Assembly (NCBI GenBank): GCA_902728285.1
Contig: CACVBU010001153.1
Coordinates: forward strand, 248,001 to 312,000
Length of the DNA stretch: 64,000 nucleotides
DNA from: Clytia hemisphaerica
Taxonomy: Eukaryota; Cnidaria; Hydrozoa; Leptothecata; Clytiidae
Reading direction: 5' to 3'
Part shown: piece after piece, positions 43,461-54,654 of the stretch
Layout: every line of letters starts with the position of its first letter
Numbering within the stretch: the stretch's first letter is position 1
The notes under the pieces: generated by a model
The model's input: only the letters and a program-made list of their open reading frames with translations
Databases searched by the model: none
Told to the model about the DNA's origin: nothing
Made by a program: the position numbers and the translations under genes

Positions 43461-43889
43461 GATTATATCCAGACGATCGAACTAGTCAAACCAAATCGAA
43501 CGCAATCGACCAATTGAAATTTGATTGTCAAACGCAATGGAATCTCAATCGAATATTACCGCAATTTTCAGATTCGATTGATATTCGATTGTGTTCGATC
43601 GTTGATTCATTGACCCTCGGATTGTTCATCGCATAATTTCTACGGGAAATTGAAAGTAATTTCATTCTGCTTGTGATGTTTGAGAGCTTGGATGTTGGGA
43701 AGCTGCAAGAATAAAGCCAGACTCAATCTCAATCGAACGGAATCGATGATCGAACCAGTCGAACAACAAACAATCAAACCAATCGAATATTACCCAGAAT
43801 TTTGACGTTCGATTGAGATTCGATTGCGTTCGACAATCGAATTTCAATTGGTCGATTGCGTTCGATTTGAGATTGTCTGGTTATATCGA
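43461..43889. mobile_element. fold-back element with TCGATT-rich arms, 430 bp
   Basis: Arms of roughly 110 bp. The left (AATCGAACGCAATCGACCAA, then TTGAAATTTGATTGTC) and right (reverse) sequences agree with few mismatches. The loop contains the 36.2 kb-type repeat at 43610-43720. The arms consist largely of TCGATT/AATCGA reiterations. Confidence 0.65.
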
Positions 43890-44639
43890 TCAGACAGTAT
43901 AGACTTAAACTTGTCCAGGCTTAGTTAATCGACGGTTTGTGTAATTTACGATGCGCGATCCAACGATTCACGATGCACGATGCACGATCCATGCATATAT
44001 TATGTTAATTATTCTATTTATGCATTTACAGGTTTTAGTAATCACATATTTCAATTCCTTCTTTTGTATTCCTGGAAAACCAATGTAAAGTATGCGTGTA
44101 TATATTTTAACCTGAACAATCAAATCAAATCAGAACATGAACTTTTTTGCCCATGCTTTGAATTTAATATCTTGTAACCTTTTTGCTTTCTTTATTTAAA
44201 AAAAAACGTTTCTCCGATTAAACCAACCAAATGCATTGGATTGAGACAGGGTTATAAACAAAAATTTACAATGTTGTGGTAAAGTAGGGAAGGCGTTTTT
44301 TAATGAAGAGCGCGTGTCTAAACTCACCTTTTTTGAAAAAGATCAAATGAATTAACTTGATCATCAAACAAAGAAAAATATCAAATAAATAAAAGCACCA
44401 GTTATTGCAATTCAGTTGGTGAAATGCTTTTATAAGAACATGCCAAAAGTAATAATGTAGCCAATGATTCCTTATTTACCTTATTCACTGTTCTTAAAAA
44501 ATAATGAACATACAAAAATGAGTTTGTGTTTTAATAAATTTTTTGCGCCAAAACTTTTTTCTTTCAGTTTTTTTCTACACAGAAGATATAAGTTATTTTA
44601 ATCATTCTGATTATGATACATAAATTATTTCCGCTTCTT

Positions 44640-44760
44640 TTTGGACCTACCCCGGTGGAGGTCCTATAAATTAACCTTTGTCCGTCCGTCTGTCCGTCCG
44701 TTAGTTACCAGCTTTTCTCATGATTGGCTCATTAGTTTTTTCTGATTTTTTGCACAATGA
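44640..44760 (+). repeat. GGAGGTCCTATAAATTA repeat head
   Basis: TGGACCTACCCCGGTGGAGG, TCCTATAAATTAACC, reiterated GTCCGTCCGTCT, then ACCAGCTTTTCTCATGATTG. The same head is at 54655-54730, with part near 49600. Confidence 0.55.
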
Positions 44761-45937
44761 TGCAAAAATGGCAATACCCAAAATGTGACGGAGCCCGATT
44801 TTCGAAAAAAAAATTTTTGGGGCAAATTTGGGCCAAAAAACGGCTAAAAAACGGGTTTTTTGGACTTTGTGAAAAATTGGATCATTAATTTTTCTGATTT
44901 TTTGCACGAAAGTAGGGTACCATCATAGGTATAAGAAGAAAAAAAATTTTGTTGGCTCAAAAAACGCATGTTTATCTATAAGAATCACTATTAATAAGCA
45001 TACATCAATGTTCTTAGTCAAATTACTCAATTTTTTCATGAGATAGATGTTTTTTCTGCTCATGAAGGCTTACTTTTGAAGAATATGTGTGTTTAGACAG
45101 GAAATTTGGGTTGCTTGGCGTGTTTTCATAGAAAAACTGGCCAAATTCAATATTTTTTTATAAGCACATTATCAATTACTTAGGTATTGGATTTTCTCGA
45201 GATTGGCTCTTTCATTCTTTATGATTTTTTACACAAAGATGCAAAACTATAAACCCTTAAATGTGACAGAACCCGATTTTCGAAAAAAAATGTTTTTGGG
45301 CAAATTTGGGCCAAAAAACGGCTAAAAAACGGTTTTTTTGGACTTTGTGAAAAATTGGATCGTTAATTTTTTCTAATTTTTTGCATAAATAAAGGGTACA
45401 ATCATAGGTAAAAGATGGCTTAAGCAGATTTTTGCAAAAAAAATTTGTTGGCTCAAAAAACGCATTTTATCTAGAAGAATCACTATTAATAAGAATACAT
45501 CAATGTTCTCAGTCAAATCACTCAATTTTTTTATGAGATAGATGTTTTTTTTCTCACGAGTGTTTAGACAGGAAATTTTGGTTGTTTGGCGTGTTTTTAT
45601 AGAAAAACTGGCCAAATTCGATATTTTTTATAAGCACATTATCAATTGCTTAGGTATTAGATTGATTGGCTCTTTCATTTTTTACGATTTTTTGCAGAAA
45701 GATGCATAACTATAAATCCTCAAATGTGACGGAGCCCGATTTTTGGAGAAAAAATTTGGGTAAATTTCAGCTAAAAAAACGGCCATAAAAGGGTTTTTTG
45801 GACTTAGTGAAATATTGGACCATTGTTTTTTTCTGATTTTTTGTATGAAAGTAGATAAAAGATGGCTCAAGCAGACTTTTGTAAAAAATGAATTTTTCAG
45901 CTCAAAAAAAGCATCTTGATCAACAAGAATCACTATT

Positions 45938-46780
45938 CTCAACTTCAGTTGAGCTAGAGTAGAATCTGAGAATGCCTGTCTGTGTCTCTGTCTGTCACCA
46001 AAACTTTGGGGCAGGCTGGAGACTTTAAAAATGGTCCGATTTGGCTGAAATTTTGCACACTTGATCTTTGGGTGAATCCCTGGGGGTGATTTTTTCATTT
46101 TTTCAAAATTTTGGATTTTTGGGGCCTGGGATGAGTTTTTTGCCAAAACGAGGCTAAAACTTTGGGGCAGGCTGGAGACTTCAAAAATTGACCGATTTCG
46201 CTGAAATTTTGCACACTTGATCCTTGGGTGAATATGTGGGGGTGTTTTTTTCATTTTTCCAAAATTTTGATTTTTGGGGCCTGGGCACGATTTTTTCGCC
46301 AAAACGAGGCTAAAGCTTTGGGGCAGGCTGGAGATTTCAAAAATTGTCCAATTTCGCTTAAATTTTGCACACTTGATCCTTGGGTGAATATCTGGGGTTT
46401 TTTTTTCATTTTTCCAAAATTTTGATTTTTGGGGCCTGGGTACAAGTTTTTTTGCCAAAACGAGGCCAAAACTTTGGGGCAGGCTGGAGACGTCAAAAAT
46501 TGTCCGATTTCGCTGAATTTTTGCACACTTGATCCTTGGGTGAATATCTGGGGGTGTTTTTTTCATTTTTCCAAAATTTTGATTTTTGGGGCCTGGGCAC
46601 GAGTTTTTTTGCCAAAACGAGGCTAAAACTTTGGGGCAGGCTGGAGACGTCAAAAATTGTCCGATTTCGCTGAAATTTTGCACACTTGATCCTTGGGTAA
46701 CTCCCTGGATTTTACAATTGGGCCTACAAGTAGCTTTGAAAATACTGAAGTTGAGCCAGTGCGGTTAGCACGTTCGACAG
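45938..46780. mobile_element. insertion carrying a 156 bp minisatellite
   Basis: CTCAACTTCAGTTGAGC at the left and the inverse of CAACTTCAGTATTTTC near 46756 are short inverted ends. Between them AAACTTTGGGGCAGGCTGGA recurs at 46001, 46157, 46312, 46469 and 46626. It is inserted into a unit of the 470 bp repeat. Confidence 0.7.
46001..46715. repeat. 156 bp tandem repeat, about 4.6 copies
   Basis: Periods are 156, 155, 157 and 157 bp. Because 156 is 52 codons, the minus strand stays open for over 300 codons as an imperfect 52-residue repeat (blocks such as VSSLPQSFGLVLAKK and HPRIKCAKFQRN). I read this as a consequence of the period, not as evidence of a protein. Confidence 0.8.
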
Positions 46781-47193
46781 TTAATAAACATACTCAATGT
46801 TCTTAGCCAAATTACTCAATTTTTTGGAGATGTTTTTTTGCTCACGAAGTCTTGAATTTGAAAGAACAAGAGCATGAAATTTTGGTTTCTAAACGTTTTT
46901 TTTATAAGAAACAAACGACTAATTTTAATAGATCGTCACTATTTGTGTTCTGAATGATTGTTTAATGGTCACGTCACGTAGATATCAATTATAAACGTGT
47001 TAAATGCATAATCCAGGTAGGTCCATCAAAGTATCACTTGTTTTAATTTTTTTTTCGTTATTGTTATAGGATGTTTGTAGCTAGCATTATGAAAACTTAT
47101 TCGTGCATAATTAGAATAATTAACATAATATATGCATGGATTGTGCATCCCGCATCGTGAATCGTTGGATCGCGCATCGTAAATTACACAAAC

Positions 47194-47300
47194 CGGTTAA
47201 TCGATATAATCAATAATCTTGAGTAATCGATAAATAATCGATAAGTAATCGATATATTAGATATCTATTAACCGATAGAATCGATAGGTAATCGATATCC
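47194..47300. repeat. TAATCGATA-rich tract
   Basis: Six to seven TAATCGATA or ATCGATA repeats. A weaker counterpart is at 43350-43440, outside the other arm of the 3.3 kb element, so both may belong to one older outer element. Confidence 0.45.
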
Positions 47301-47437
47301 CCCACATCAGTGTCAATTCAATGTAAAAAAAACTTAATATGGTATTAGAAATAAAAAACTATCAGAATATAATTTTAGATATTTTAAATCTTTTGGTCAC
47401 AGGGTCATGTTCTGAAAAATTACCATTTTCATTTCAG

Positions 47438-47599
47438 ACCCACATAAAAATTGTCAGCAAGAAAGACAGTATTTACAGATCTACCGGAGATGACCAACAA
47501 TTCTTTAGATGTACCGCTGAAACAGCAGGCTCATCAAACCATTTGGTCCAGGAGAAGTTTCCAAACAAGAATGTGCAGCTTGTCTTTTACCTTTCACAC
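47438..47599 (+). CDS. exon of a chitin-binding-like extracellular protein (weak)
   Basis: Acceptor CATTTCAG and donor CAC then GTAAGTGAC enclose 54 codons, starting THIKIVSKKDSIYRSTGDDQ and QFFRCTAE. The spacing 'YxxxxDxQxFxxC' resembles the middle of CBM14 (peritrophin-A) modules, but several of the usual six cysteines are absent. Downstream, another frame (47645-47755) is Thr/Pro-rich (KPTTITPEPTLTQNPTDN), like linkers between such modules, but phases do not join cleanly. Possibly a decayed gene. Confidence 0.35.
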
Positions 47600-48264
47600 G
47601 TAAGTGACCTTGTGACCTTAAATATTCCCGACGACCGCTTCAGAATCATTCCGGAACCCTAAGCCAACAACAATCACCCCTGAGCCAACATTGACACAGA
47701 ACCCTACCGATAACAATGACTCAAGAACCGGCCACAACTACGACAAAAATCTCATGTAAGCTTTTTAAAATATTACATAACACCATGAACATATAAACGA
47801 TTGGACTTCTCTTATATTGTCTCTTTGAAGCGAGCTTCGTTGCCGTCTGTATTTCAAAATTGGTATAAAAAATCCAACAATATTCCGTCACAATTTTATT
47901 TCTTTGAATTAGGTAGAAAGATAAATACGTAAAAGAATTTGTAGAGCTTGAACATTACTCGTAATTCACAAGAGAATTATTCTAAATTTTTTTTATAAGT
48001 GGCCAATGTATTTTATCAACATTTTTCAATGCTGAAATGCAGAATTTAAACTGCGTGTGTACTTTTTAATCACTTTTGTCAGTCCTATCATTTTTTTGAA
48101 AAAGAATAGTATGCCAAAGTTAAGAGCCTGTGTCATATGAATATCATAGTTTAAACCCCATACTCTTGAGTCAAAATTTGGAAATATTAGTCAGACTTTG
48201 CACAAGCTGAAATGATTTTGCCTTTGTCATTTTTTTTGTTATGATATAGATAAAAGACTTGAGA

Positions 48265-48665
48265 AAAATAGAACTAAAGTCTGTCCAGATATAATTGGCA
48301 GTGGAAACAAGAATGCCTGTAACTTTTGATAGTCAAATATAATTATGGAAATTTTTTTTGCTTGTTTTAGAGAATGAAAAGCGCTATATTTGAATGTATT
48401 TTTGGTTGAAAAATTCGCGATTTTTAGCGGTTAAATTTGCGATTGTAAAAATTGAGCTTTTTTTCTACGTGTGCTATAACGTTCATTTTTACACCAGTGG
48501 TAGTTCAACCTTAGGTTAAGAAGTTTATTAAATTTCAAGGCGAACAGAAAAGTCCTTCGGAAGATATGAGACCCGAAATACCCCTTGGTAGCACTTTTCT
48601 TTGAAATATCAAATCTCCAACTTATTACTAAAAACGGGGGTTATGTTATCTTTTTTGAACAGTGC
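48265..48665 (+). repeat. single arm of the 1 kb fold-back element
   Basis: AAAGTCTGTCCAGATATAAT through GAACAGTGCAATTAAACG matches one arm plus inner sequence of the element at 57548-58561. The other arm is absent, so this is a deletion derivative or solo arm. Confidence 0.7.
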
Positions 48666-48948
48666 AATTAAACGGTTATAAGATTTGATTTTAATAATAC
48701 AACCACTGACTTTATAAACCCTGGACGATTGGAAATTTTGAAATGGCTACTGGCAAAGAAGTATTTGTAGTGTTAAAGATTTGCCTAATGACACTGTGCT
48801 GCATTGCTAGTGTACAAGCAAAACAGATCTAACCAGGGGGAACTAATTTCATAGAAACTCCGTTCAAAACATTTTTCTTGATCGTTATTGAGAAACTGCC
48901 TCCATGGTCTATATGAAGCTCAATGAATTCAAAGATATATCTTTTCAG

Positions 48949-49113
48949 GTCCTGACGACTTATCTGGTGACAAAGAAGACAGTCGATATGCTCATCCCGC
49001 TGATAATAAACAATTCATAACTTGTACAAACAAAATCAGAGTTGGGTTATGTTTAAGTTATCCAGTTACACTTGTCTTATCAATGAATGTGGACTTGGTA
49101 GTTGAAGGAACAA
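48949..49113 (+). CDS. CBM14-like chitin-binding exon (phase 1-1)
   Basis: Acceptor TATCTTTTCAG and donor ACAA then GTAAGTATT. Reads PDDLSGDKEDSRYAHPADNK and QFITCTNKIRVGLCLSYPVT. 'RYAHPADNKQFITC' closely follows the CBM14 pattern 'G-x-Y-x-HP-x-D-x-x-x-F-x-x-C' and a second Cys follows, but the last cysteines are missing. A 165 bp exon symmetric in phase 1 is typical of shuffled extracellular modules. Together with 47438-47599 it suggests a secreted or mucin-like chitin-binding protein, possibly a pseudogene. Confidence 0.45.
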
Positions 49114-49589
49114 GTAAGTATTTAGTTATATTAAATTAATTAAAGAATATTTAATAATGAAATTTACCGAAACATTAAGAATACATTAGAAATATCACCA
49201 TTAAAGAATTAGGCAACCAAACTTAAGACTGTCCTTTTTAGAGCATTTTCAAAATTTCCGTGAAACCCATGAAAATATGATGATTTTCTGAAGACCCATG
49301 AACTATGAATTTTGCACTCTTGAAACCCTTAGAATTTAGAAACCTCAAAGGTATTTTTTCTTTAAGAACTTTTTTAATGCAAAATTTTATCCCACTTTGT
49401 GGTAATAAATATAAAAAGAGCCTAAAAGTCAAATGAATAAATTGAAGCTATAAAGAAGTCTAGAGTAACTCGATCGTTCTAGACAGTGGCGTGGTGTTAG
49501 GAGAAGGGTCAGGGTTGCACAGGCCCCCAGTAGAGCTACTTCAAGAGGGACGCCAAAATATTAAAATGATTTAAACCCAATTTATACAG

Positions 49590-49830
49590 CTCTCAAAGTC
49601 TGTTACCAACTTTTCTCGGGATTAGCTCATTAGTTCTTTCTGATTTTTGCGCTCAGTGATGGGAAATGGTGGTTCCCAAAAACTGACAGTCTGATTTTCG
49701 AGGAAAAAAATTTTTGGGGCAAAGTTTGACAAAAAAGTGCCTAAAAATAGGGGTTTTTGGACATAAAATTGAATCAGTAAATTTTTCTCTTTTTTGCATG
49801 AAAAAATCTTAAGCTGTACATTTTTTGATA
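49590..49830. repeat. degenerate copy of the 470 bp-family unit
   Basis: CTGTTACCAACTTTTCTCGG, CTGATTTTCGAGGAAAAAAA and TTTTTGGGGCAAAG follow the order in the 44.7 kb units. Confidence 0.55.
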
Positions 49831-50143
49831 GTGTACACAATTAATTTTGTATCAAAATTATTACATTTTCACACATTTGCAACCTTTATTTCTTGCGTCC
49901 ATTATCCAAGAAAAGAACAAAAAATGTGAAAATCAATCTACTTTGACTTTCTCAAATCTCTTTTCTAGATTCTGACTTAAACTATGTTTCGTTAATGGAA
50001 TTTGTTATATGCCCGTAGATGTTCATCAGGAAACCTTGGACAATGAGTAAGTGTCTGCGTGTACTTATGTTTTCATTTTTAGAATAAATCCAGGACAAAA
50101 CCAAAATTGGTTATACACAAATCAAATTCTGAATATTGAAAAA

Positions 50144-50554
50144 TTAGTTCCCTTTGGTCGGAGGAAATGGTTCTAGGGCTACCTCAAAAAAATAATCATT
50201 TATACCAACTTTCTTATCCGATAATATCTTTGGATTGCAGCCAATAGTCTTTGGATTGCAGTCAATAGTCTTTGAATTGCAGTCAATCGTCTTTGAATTG
50301 CAGTCAATCGTCTTTGAATGAAAATCGAATTCAAAAGAGTCTAGGGACTCGAGGGTTTTCAGATCATCCGCTCCGCTATCTATGTCTTTATGACTCTCTC
50401 TTAGTACAATGTCCTGTCTCAGTTTTATATTAAATCCAGACTTTTTATTTGTCTCTGTTAGGTAATGCATACATTTCCCATTGATGGTTCGAAATTTTAA
50501 AAATGTGGACAAATAATTGATGGGATTGACATGATGAAATTGATTTAATGTCAA
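50144..50554 (-). CDS. unidentified open frame with heptapeptide repeats
   Basis: Up to 136 codons. A Leu/Asn-rich first part (FLKFRTINGKCMHYLTETNK), an acidic stretch (KDIDSGADDLKTLESLDSFE), then four heptapeptides of the form SKTIDCN coded by a 21 bp tandem repeat at 50228-50320, ending FFEVALEPFPPTKGN. A possible acceptor (CCAACCAG) sits at the 5' side. No family recognised. Confidence 0.25.
   Translation of the reverse strand: MTLNQFHHVNPINYLSTFLKFRTINGKCMHYLTETNKKSGFNIKLRQDIVLRESHKDIDSGADDLKTLESLDSFEFDFHSKTIDCNSKTIDCNSKTIDCNPKTIGCNPKILSDKKVGINDYFFEVALEPFPPTKGN
50228..50320. repeat. 21 bp tandem repeat, about four copies
   Basis: Units of TCTTTGGATTGCAGTCAATAG and close variants with single substitutions. 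Confidence 0.7.
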
Positions 50555-51985
50555 GAGAACCTGGTTGGGTAACTATATTTCTAACTTGTACAATTTTTTT
50601 TGCAAAGTTCATCCAACGTTCACGGCGTGTATTTTATGCTAGATGAGGACTAAAGTTTGCTACTGTATCCTGATTTTGCTCATGTTTATTATGCATGTGA
50701 GTCTTTCTGAAAGTTATGTCTGTACCTATGAAGTTATCTCTGTACCTACAGCTGATTAATTCTAACATTAGGAAAACATTTCCTTTGTGAGCCACTCCAC
50801 CACTAAATTTAGATTTCTTCGGAATAAAAGGATATTCACTTTTCAATAAAAAGGGGACGTTTTAAGAAACTGGCCTTGAACATCCTCTTCACAAATGGGG
50901 GTTCGCAAACTTCTAATTGGGTACACTAATACTGGAAATGACCAACCTACAAAATGACACACTTAATGCGATACAATCGATTTGAGCATAACCGAGAAAA
51001 ACATGGTTTTATTTAATAAAAATGATAAAAATAGAAAATGGTTTTACAGTTTTGAAATCCTTCATAAAAAGTACCATTTGAAATCCGTCAGGGAACAAGA
51101 TCGGCCAAAAATATGCTGATCTCTCCAGACAGGCAATAAAAGCGTTCTTTTGAGTTCACAAATGCTGAGGTATTTTGAGTAAAGCTAGAGGACATGGCAA
51201 ATTGTTTTTCTTACTCCAGTCTCCTGTGATTAAACTTTCAGTTCCTGAACAGTAAAATTGTTAGTTAATCTTTGAAGTTTAGTGTTATTGTTATCTAAGA
51301 AACGATCTAATGGTCCAAAATAAACCTTAATCAATATCTCGAAATTTTGAAATGACGCGATATAAATTGAATAATCAGTTGACCTATTCTCTGAGTCTTT
51401 CACATGTATTAACGAATCTGCCATTTCATTCTCCTCCTCTCGAGGGATCTGTTCTGAAAACTTTTTTCCCTTTCAATGCTAAATAAAAGTTGGCGAACGA
51501 AAGTTGATGTAAATCGTATTTTGAACTTCCTATAGTTGATATTATTAGAGGATTTTGACTGTCTATGTTGATTGTAAAACTGTTCCTCCTCTCAGCAAAT
51601 GAGAAAAATTTTGAAGAATGACTTAATCGCTAATAGGTCTTTGAGAGTAATTCTAATGATGAAAAACTGCCTGCACAAATCTCCTTATTAGTCTTTCGCA
51701 GATGAATCTGAAATGTCCGTAAATTCACTTTTGTATATGCTGTGTTATGTTGTGTTAGATAAGGTCGTGGTTTTGCCTCGTGATGTCATGCTAGATCCCT
51801 CTATTTAACATTTTGGTGCAGGGTATCAACGATAAATGAACTGTTATGTAAGATAATTGCTTAACACCTGTTAATTCTTGAGATGAAGCGGTTTCTATTC
51901 TTTGTAGAAGACTGGTAAGTTTATGTTTCTGTACTTCACCTTTGCATCAATCACTATACTTAGCCATGAATCCTCTTGCCTGGGA
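50555..51985. other. no gene assigned
   Basis: A minus-strand open frame at 51230-51424 (contains YFGPLDRFLDNNNTKLQRL) looks mildly protein-like and lies downstream of the hAT remnant, but I cannot place it. No repeats seen. Confidence 0.3.
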
Positions 51986-51989
51986 TTAG

Positions 51990-52404
51990 ACTCAGATTTC
52001 TCGACATTTTAAGAACCAAACCGCTGATGAATCCCTCATCGAAAGCGTTCATGATGCAATCGATAGAATCATTGTAGAATTTTGTAGAAATATGATCTTT
52101 CGGGGACTCCGGTTCAGCCTTTCCGCACCCATAGTACCAGATGGTACTCCTGAATAGATTTGGGTGCTCTTCTCTGTCTGGGTAATTTATGTGTATCTAT
52201 GTCCAACTTCTGTGCTTTCAAATTTACTTCATCATAAAACAATTCAAATAACTTGTCAGTTCTTAACTTTTTAATGGTCGCAAGAGTTTTATTTGCTGTG
52301 CGCTTTGCCGTGTAGTAAAGCAATAATTTATCGTTATGAAGTAGTATCAAAGTTTCTAATCGCAAGCCAAAGAAATATTCAAATGTGTGCATTTCGGCTT
52401 GCAC
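51990..52404 (-). pseudogene. hAT-like transposase remnant (TTF zinc-finger/DUF4371 type)
   Basis: The minus-strand frame 52404-52114 has KTLATIKKLRTDKLFELFYD, then KLPRQRRAPKSIQEYH. A following segment in another frame reads FYNDSIDCIMNAFDEGF. The pattern 'LPR-x-R-x-PK... then x-Y-x-x-x-ID-x-I-x-x-x-x-F' is a hallmark of hAT-derived ZMYM/TTF-type transposase-like proteins. Frame breaks, and the missing zinc finger and catalytic core, show it is dead. Confidence 0.5.
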
Positions 52405-53469
52405 ACATCCGACTCGAGCCTTTGTCTCTCTGTTCTTGTACTCCGAGGTCTAGCGAATGGGGGTAGAAATGAATGGAAAGTATCTATGACTTCAGAGTAT
52501 GGGTAAAGAAATAACATCTTAAAGGTCAACCAGTATTTTGAGGCCCTAGACGAATCAGCATTTATAAAATCGAAAATTCTGAATAGGTGTAACAGCAAAA
52601 AAATCTTGGAATTCCAATCCTATCAGCCTGACTTTAATAGTTTAGAACAAAAAACTTTAACATTATATGTAAAAAATGTCGCTGAATCAGTTAAACTGCA
52701 AATTCAGTCAATATTTTTGCAAAAAATAGCAGAAAAATACCTTTATTAAAGCATAATATTTTCAGTTTCAGAATTAAGCTTCAGTTGAGAGATTGGTTTA
52801 ACTACTTCAAGAAGTTGTAAAATCAAAATTGTCAGGATTAATTTTTGCGGTTTTGACGAAAAACCGCGATAAACGCTAAAATTAAAACCCGCAAAAATTA
52901 GTTCCAACGAGGTAAACAATTCTACCAGAATGTGATTTTTTCTTCATCTTTCATTTTCATGATCTTTTTTTTAAGAAAACGTGAACTTTATTAAGAAAGT
53001 GTTCCACTCAAAAATGACTTTCAACAATTACAAAAGAGCATTTTAGTTCAATTTCGATTAAGAGTTCAGGCTTTTTTGTTTCAAATGCTTAAATTAAAAT
53101 GGTAAATTATAATGCTTGAAAACTTCCTTTCTCAAAAACATTCAAACCAAAATATCCTCTGTTGTTGTAAGAACAAAACCTTTTCGATATTCCGATTTTA
53201 AACATACCAAAATGAATTTTAGAAATTTGAAATAAATAAATAGCATTGAAAAATCAAACTCAAAATTGAAAAGGAACTTAGGACACAAAAAATAAATGAA
53301 TTGAAAATTAACTAATCCTAACTATTTTTGAAAGATTTATAAGTACGATCCCAAACAAGTGAGCAAACAAGACTTATAGGCCAGCAATAATTCGATTAGC
53401 TGCGCTTTCAGCCCACTGCTTCTCAAATGTATTCTTCTGAGCTCTCCTTCACCTCCACCATCTTTATCA

Positions 53470-53742
53470 TTAAAATCTCTTCTCCCTTTTACTTTCTTCG
53501 TGTTCCTCCTCCTCCATCTCGCTCTCTCTCCAGTAGGTCAGCAACCTTTCAATGATGACCAACTTAAGCCCAGTCATCGGTAGATTCCTTCTTCGCAGCT
53601 CTTCCCTCAACTCCACCACTTTCATTTCTTTGATCCGTCCCTTGGTCAAGGGTAAGTGCCTATCATTGGCCAGACTTTCGTGAGTCTTCGTTCTTTTTCC
53701 AATATGACGAGCCTTTCCTTGAACTATTTTTCTCTTCTCATT
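53470..53742 (-). CDS. SAP-domain reading frame, paralogue 1
   Basis: 90 codons. A basic lead-in (GKARHIGKRTKTHESLANDR and HLPLTKGRIKE) is followed by the SAP motif MKVVELREELRRRNLPMTGL and KLVIIERLLTYW, then an acidic tail EMEEEEHEESKREKRF. SAP motifs are two-helix DNA-binding modules (after SAF-A/B, Acinus, PIAS), usually nuclear. The frame is separated from the Glu/Gly repeat upstream by one TAA (53743-53745), which is at the same place in paralogue 2. Confidence 0.55.
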   Translation of the reverse strand, partial: NEKRKIVQGKARHIGKRTKTHESLANDRHLPLTKGRIKEMKVVELREELRRRNLPMTGLKLVIIERLLTYWRESEMEEEEHEESKREKRF

Positions 53743-53745
53743 TTA

Positions 53746-53884
53746 TAACCATCTTGGGCGGCCCCTTGTGGGAAGAGCTATAGCTGGTAACACCTCCTCT
53801 CCTGCTCCTACCGGTTCTTCTCCGATCTCCTCTCCTGCTCCTACAGGTTCTTCTCCAACCTCCTCTCCTGCTTCTTCTGCTTTG
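53746..53884 (-). CDS. Glu/Gly repeat exon of paralogue 1
   Basis: Acceptor TTATTTTCATAG at 53885. In the frame shared with the SAP ORF it reads GEEPVGAGEEIGEEPVGAGE, then EVLPAIALPTRGRPRWL. In the frame that would follow from the exon at 54004-54060 (phase 0) it reads as an arginine-rich sequence (QSRRSRRGGWRRTCRSRRGD) ending at a nearby TGA. Which frame, if either, is used is unclear. Confidence 0.35.
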
Positions 53885-54003
53885 CTATGAAAATAAATAT
53901 GGTTGTCAATATTCTTTACATTTCTCAATTCAATTAAAGTTAAAATTACACTGCTTTATAAATGATTCACTGACGATGTAGTACTTAAAGTAAGAATACT
54001 AAC

Positions 54004-54060
54004 CTGCTCACTGTTGACCTCAGCTTCTGCCTCCTCGAGGATTTGGGCAAGGTTTTCACC
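54004..54060 (-). CDS. short internal exon GENLAQILEEAEAEVNSEQ
   Basis: 57 bp, phase 0 at both sides: acceptor CGGTTTAG, donor GTTAGTATT. The 19-residue peptide is a short acidic amphipathic segment. The MASN-type exons 3-8 kb upstream on the same strand end in phase 0 at GTAAGT and could splice to it. A decayed copy (LEEAELE then a stop) lies at 56530-56580. Confidence 0.45.
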
Positions 54061-54654
54061 CTAAACCGAAACAAAATTCTTGATGATTATTGATCTTACG
54101 TGATGTGATAATTGATCTTAAGTGATGTGATAATGTAATGATTTTTTTAGTTGCCAAAAATTCTACTAATTCTGTCCACAACAAGCAAGCACCCTTTTAT
54201 TTGTTTTAACTAAAACTCCTTAGCATATATCTTAAAGGGGTTATCAGATGGTTACCAAGATTGAGATACTTCACTACTGAACCTACAGAGAATAGAAGAC
54301 TTCATTTTTCCTTACCCAAAATTTTAATCGTTTTTCTTAAACTGTGACTCAATTTCTTGGGTTTTAAAAGATCTCAGAAAGTAGTCTTTTTTATGGATTT
54401 CGCATCACGCTTTCTGGTTTGTTATTGTAATCCAAGTTGGCTTCCAGACTCACAAAATTCCGAGAGATTTTCCCTTTCGTTTATTTGTTTAAGCGGAGGA
54501 GCATTGTGGAAGTTTGCTATTCTGGATACTCGTATTGTCGCTGCCCAAACGGTTTCGAAAAAAACTTTTCTGTCAGTGGGTTTAATGTGTTAAGTTTAGC
54601 AAAGCATTTGTAAATTATTTCTTTGAATGGGTAACACTTTTATACTTTATTTCA

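Larger units (their letters stand above)
44715..46895. repeat. ~470 bp tandem repeat, 2.5 copies, interrupted
   Basis: Marker CCCGATTTT recurs at 44794, 45272 and 45735 (periods 478 and 463). Each unit has GGGCCAAAAAACGGCTAAAA, GTTGGCTCAAAAAACGCAT, AAGAATCACTATTAATAAG and AAAAACTGGCCAAATTC. The third unit is split at 45937 and resumes at 46781 (AATAAACATACTCAATGTTC). Confidence 0.75.
43931..47196. mobile_element. 3.3 kb long-inverted-repeat element
   Basis: Left CGGTTTGTGTAATTTACGAT and the right end reversed are the same for about 95 bp (continuing GCGCGATCCAACGATTCACG and ATATTATGTTAATTATTCTA) with only a few differences. Between the arms are the ~470 bp tandem repeats and an inserted minisatellite. 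No transposase frame is recognised. Confidence 0.7.

Noticed and set aside
45682-46683. 333-codon minus-strand open frame
   Set aside because: It is produced by a tandem repeat whose period is a multiple of three. It has no splice signals, start context or known domain.
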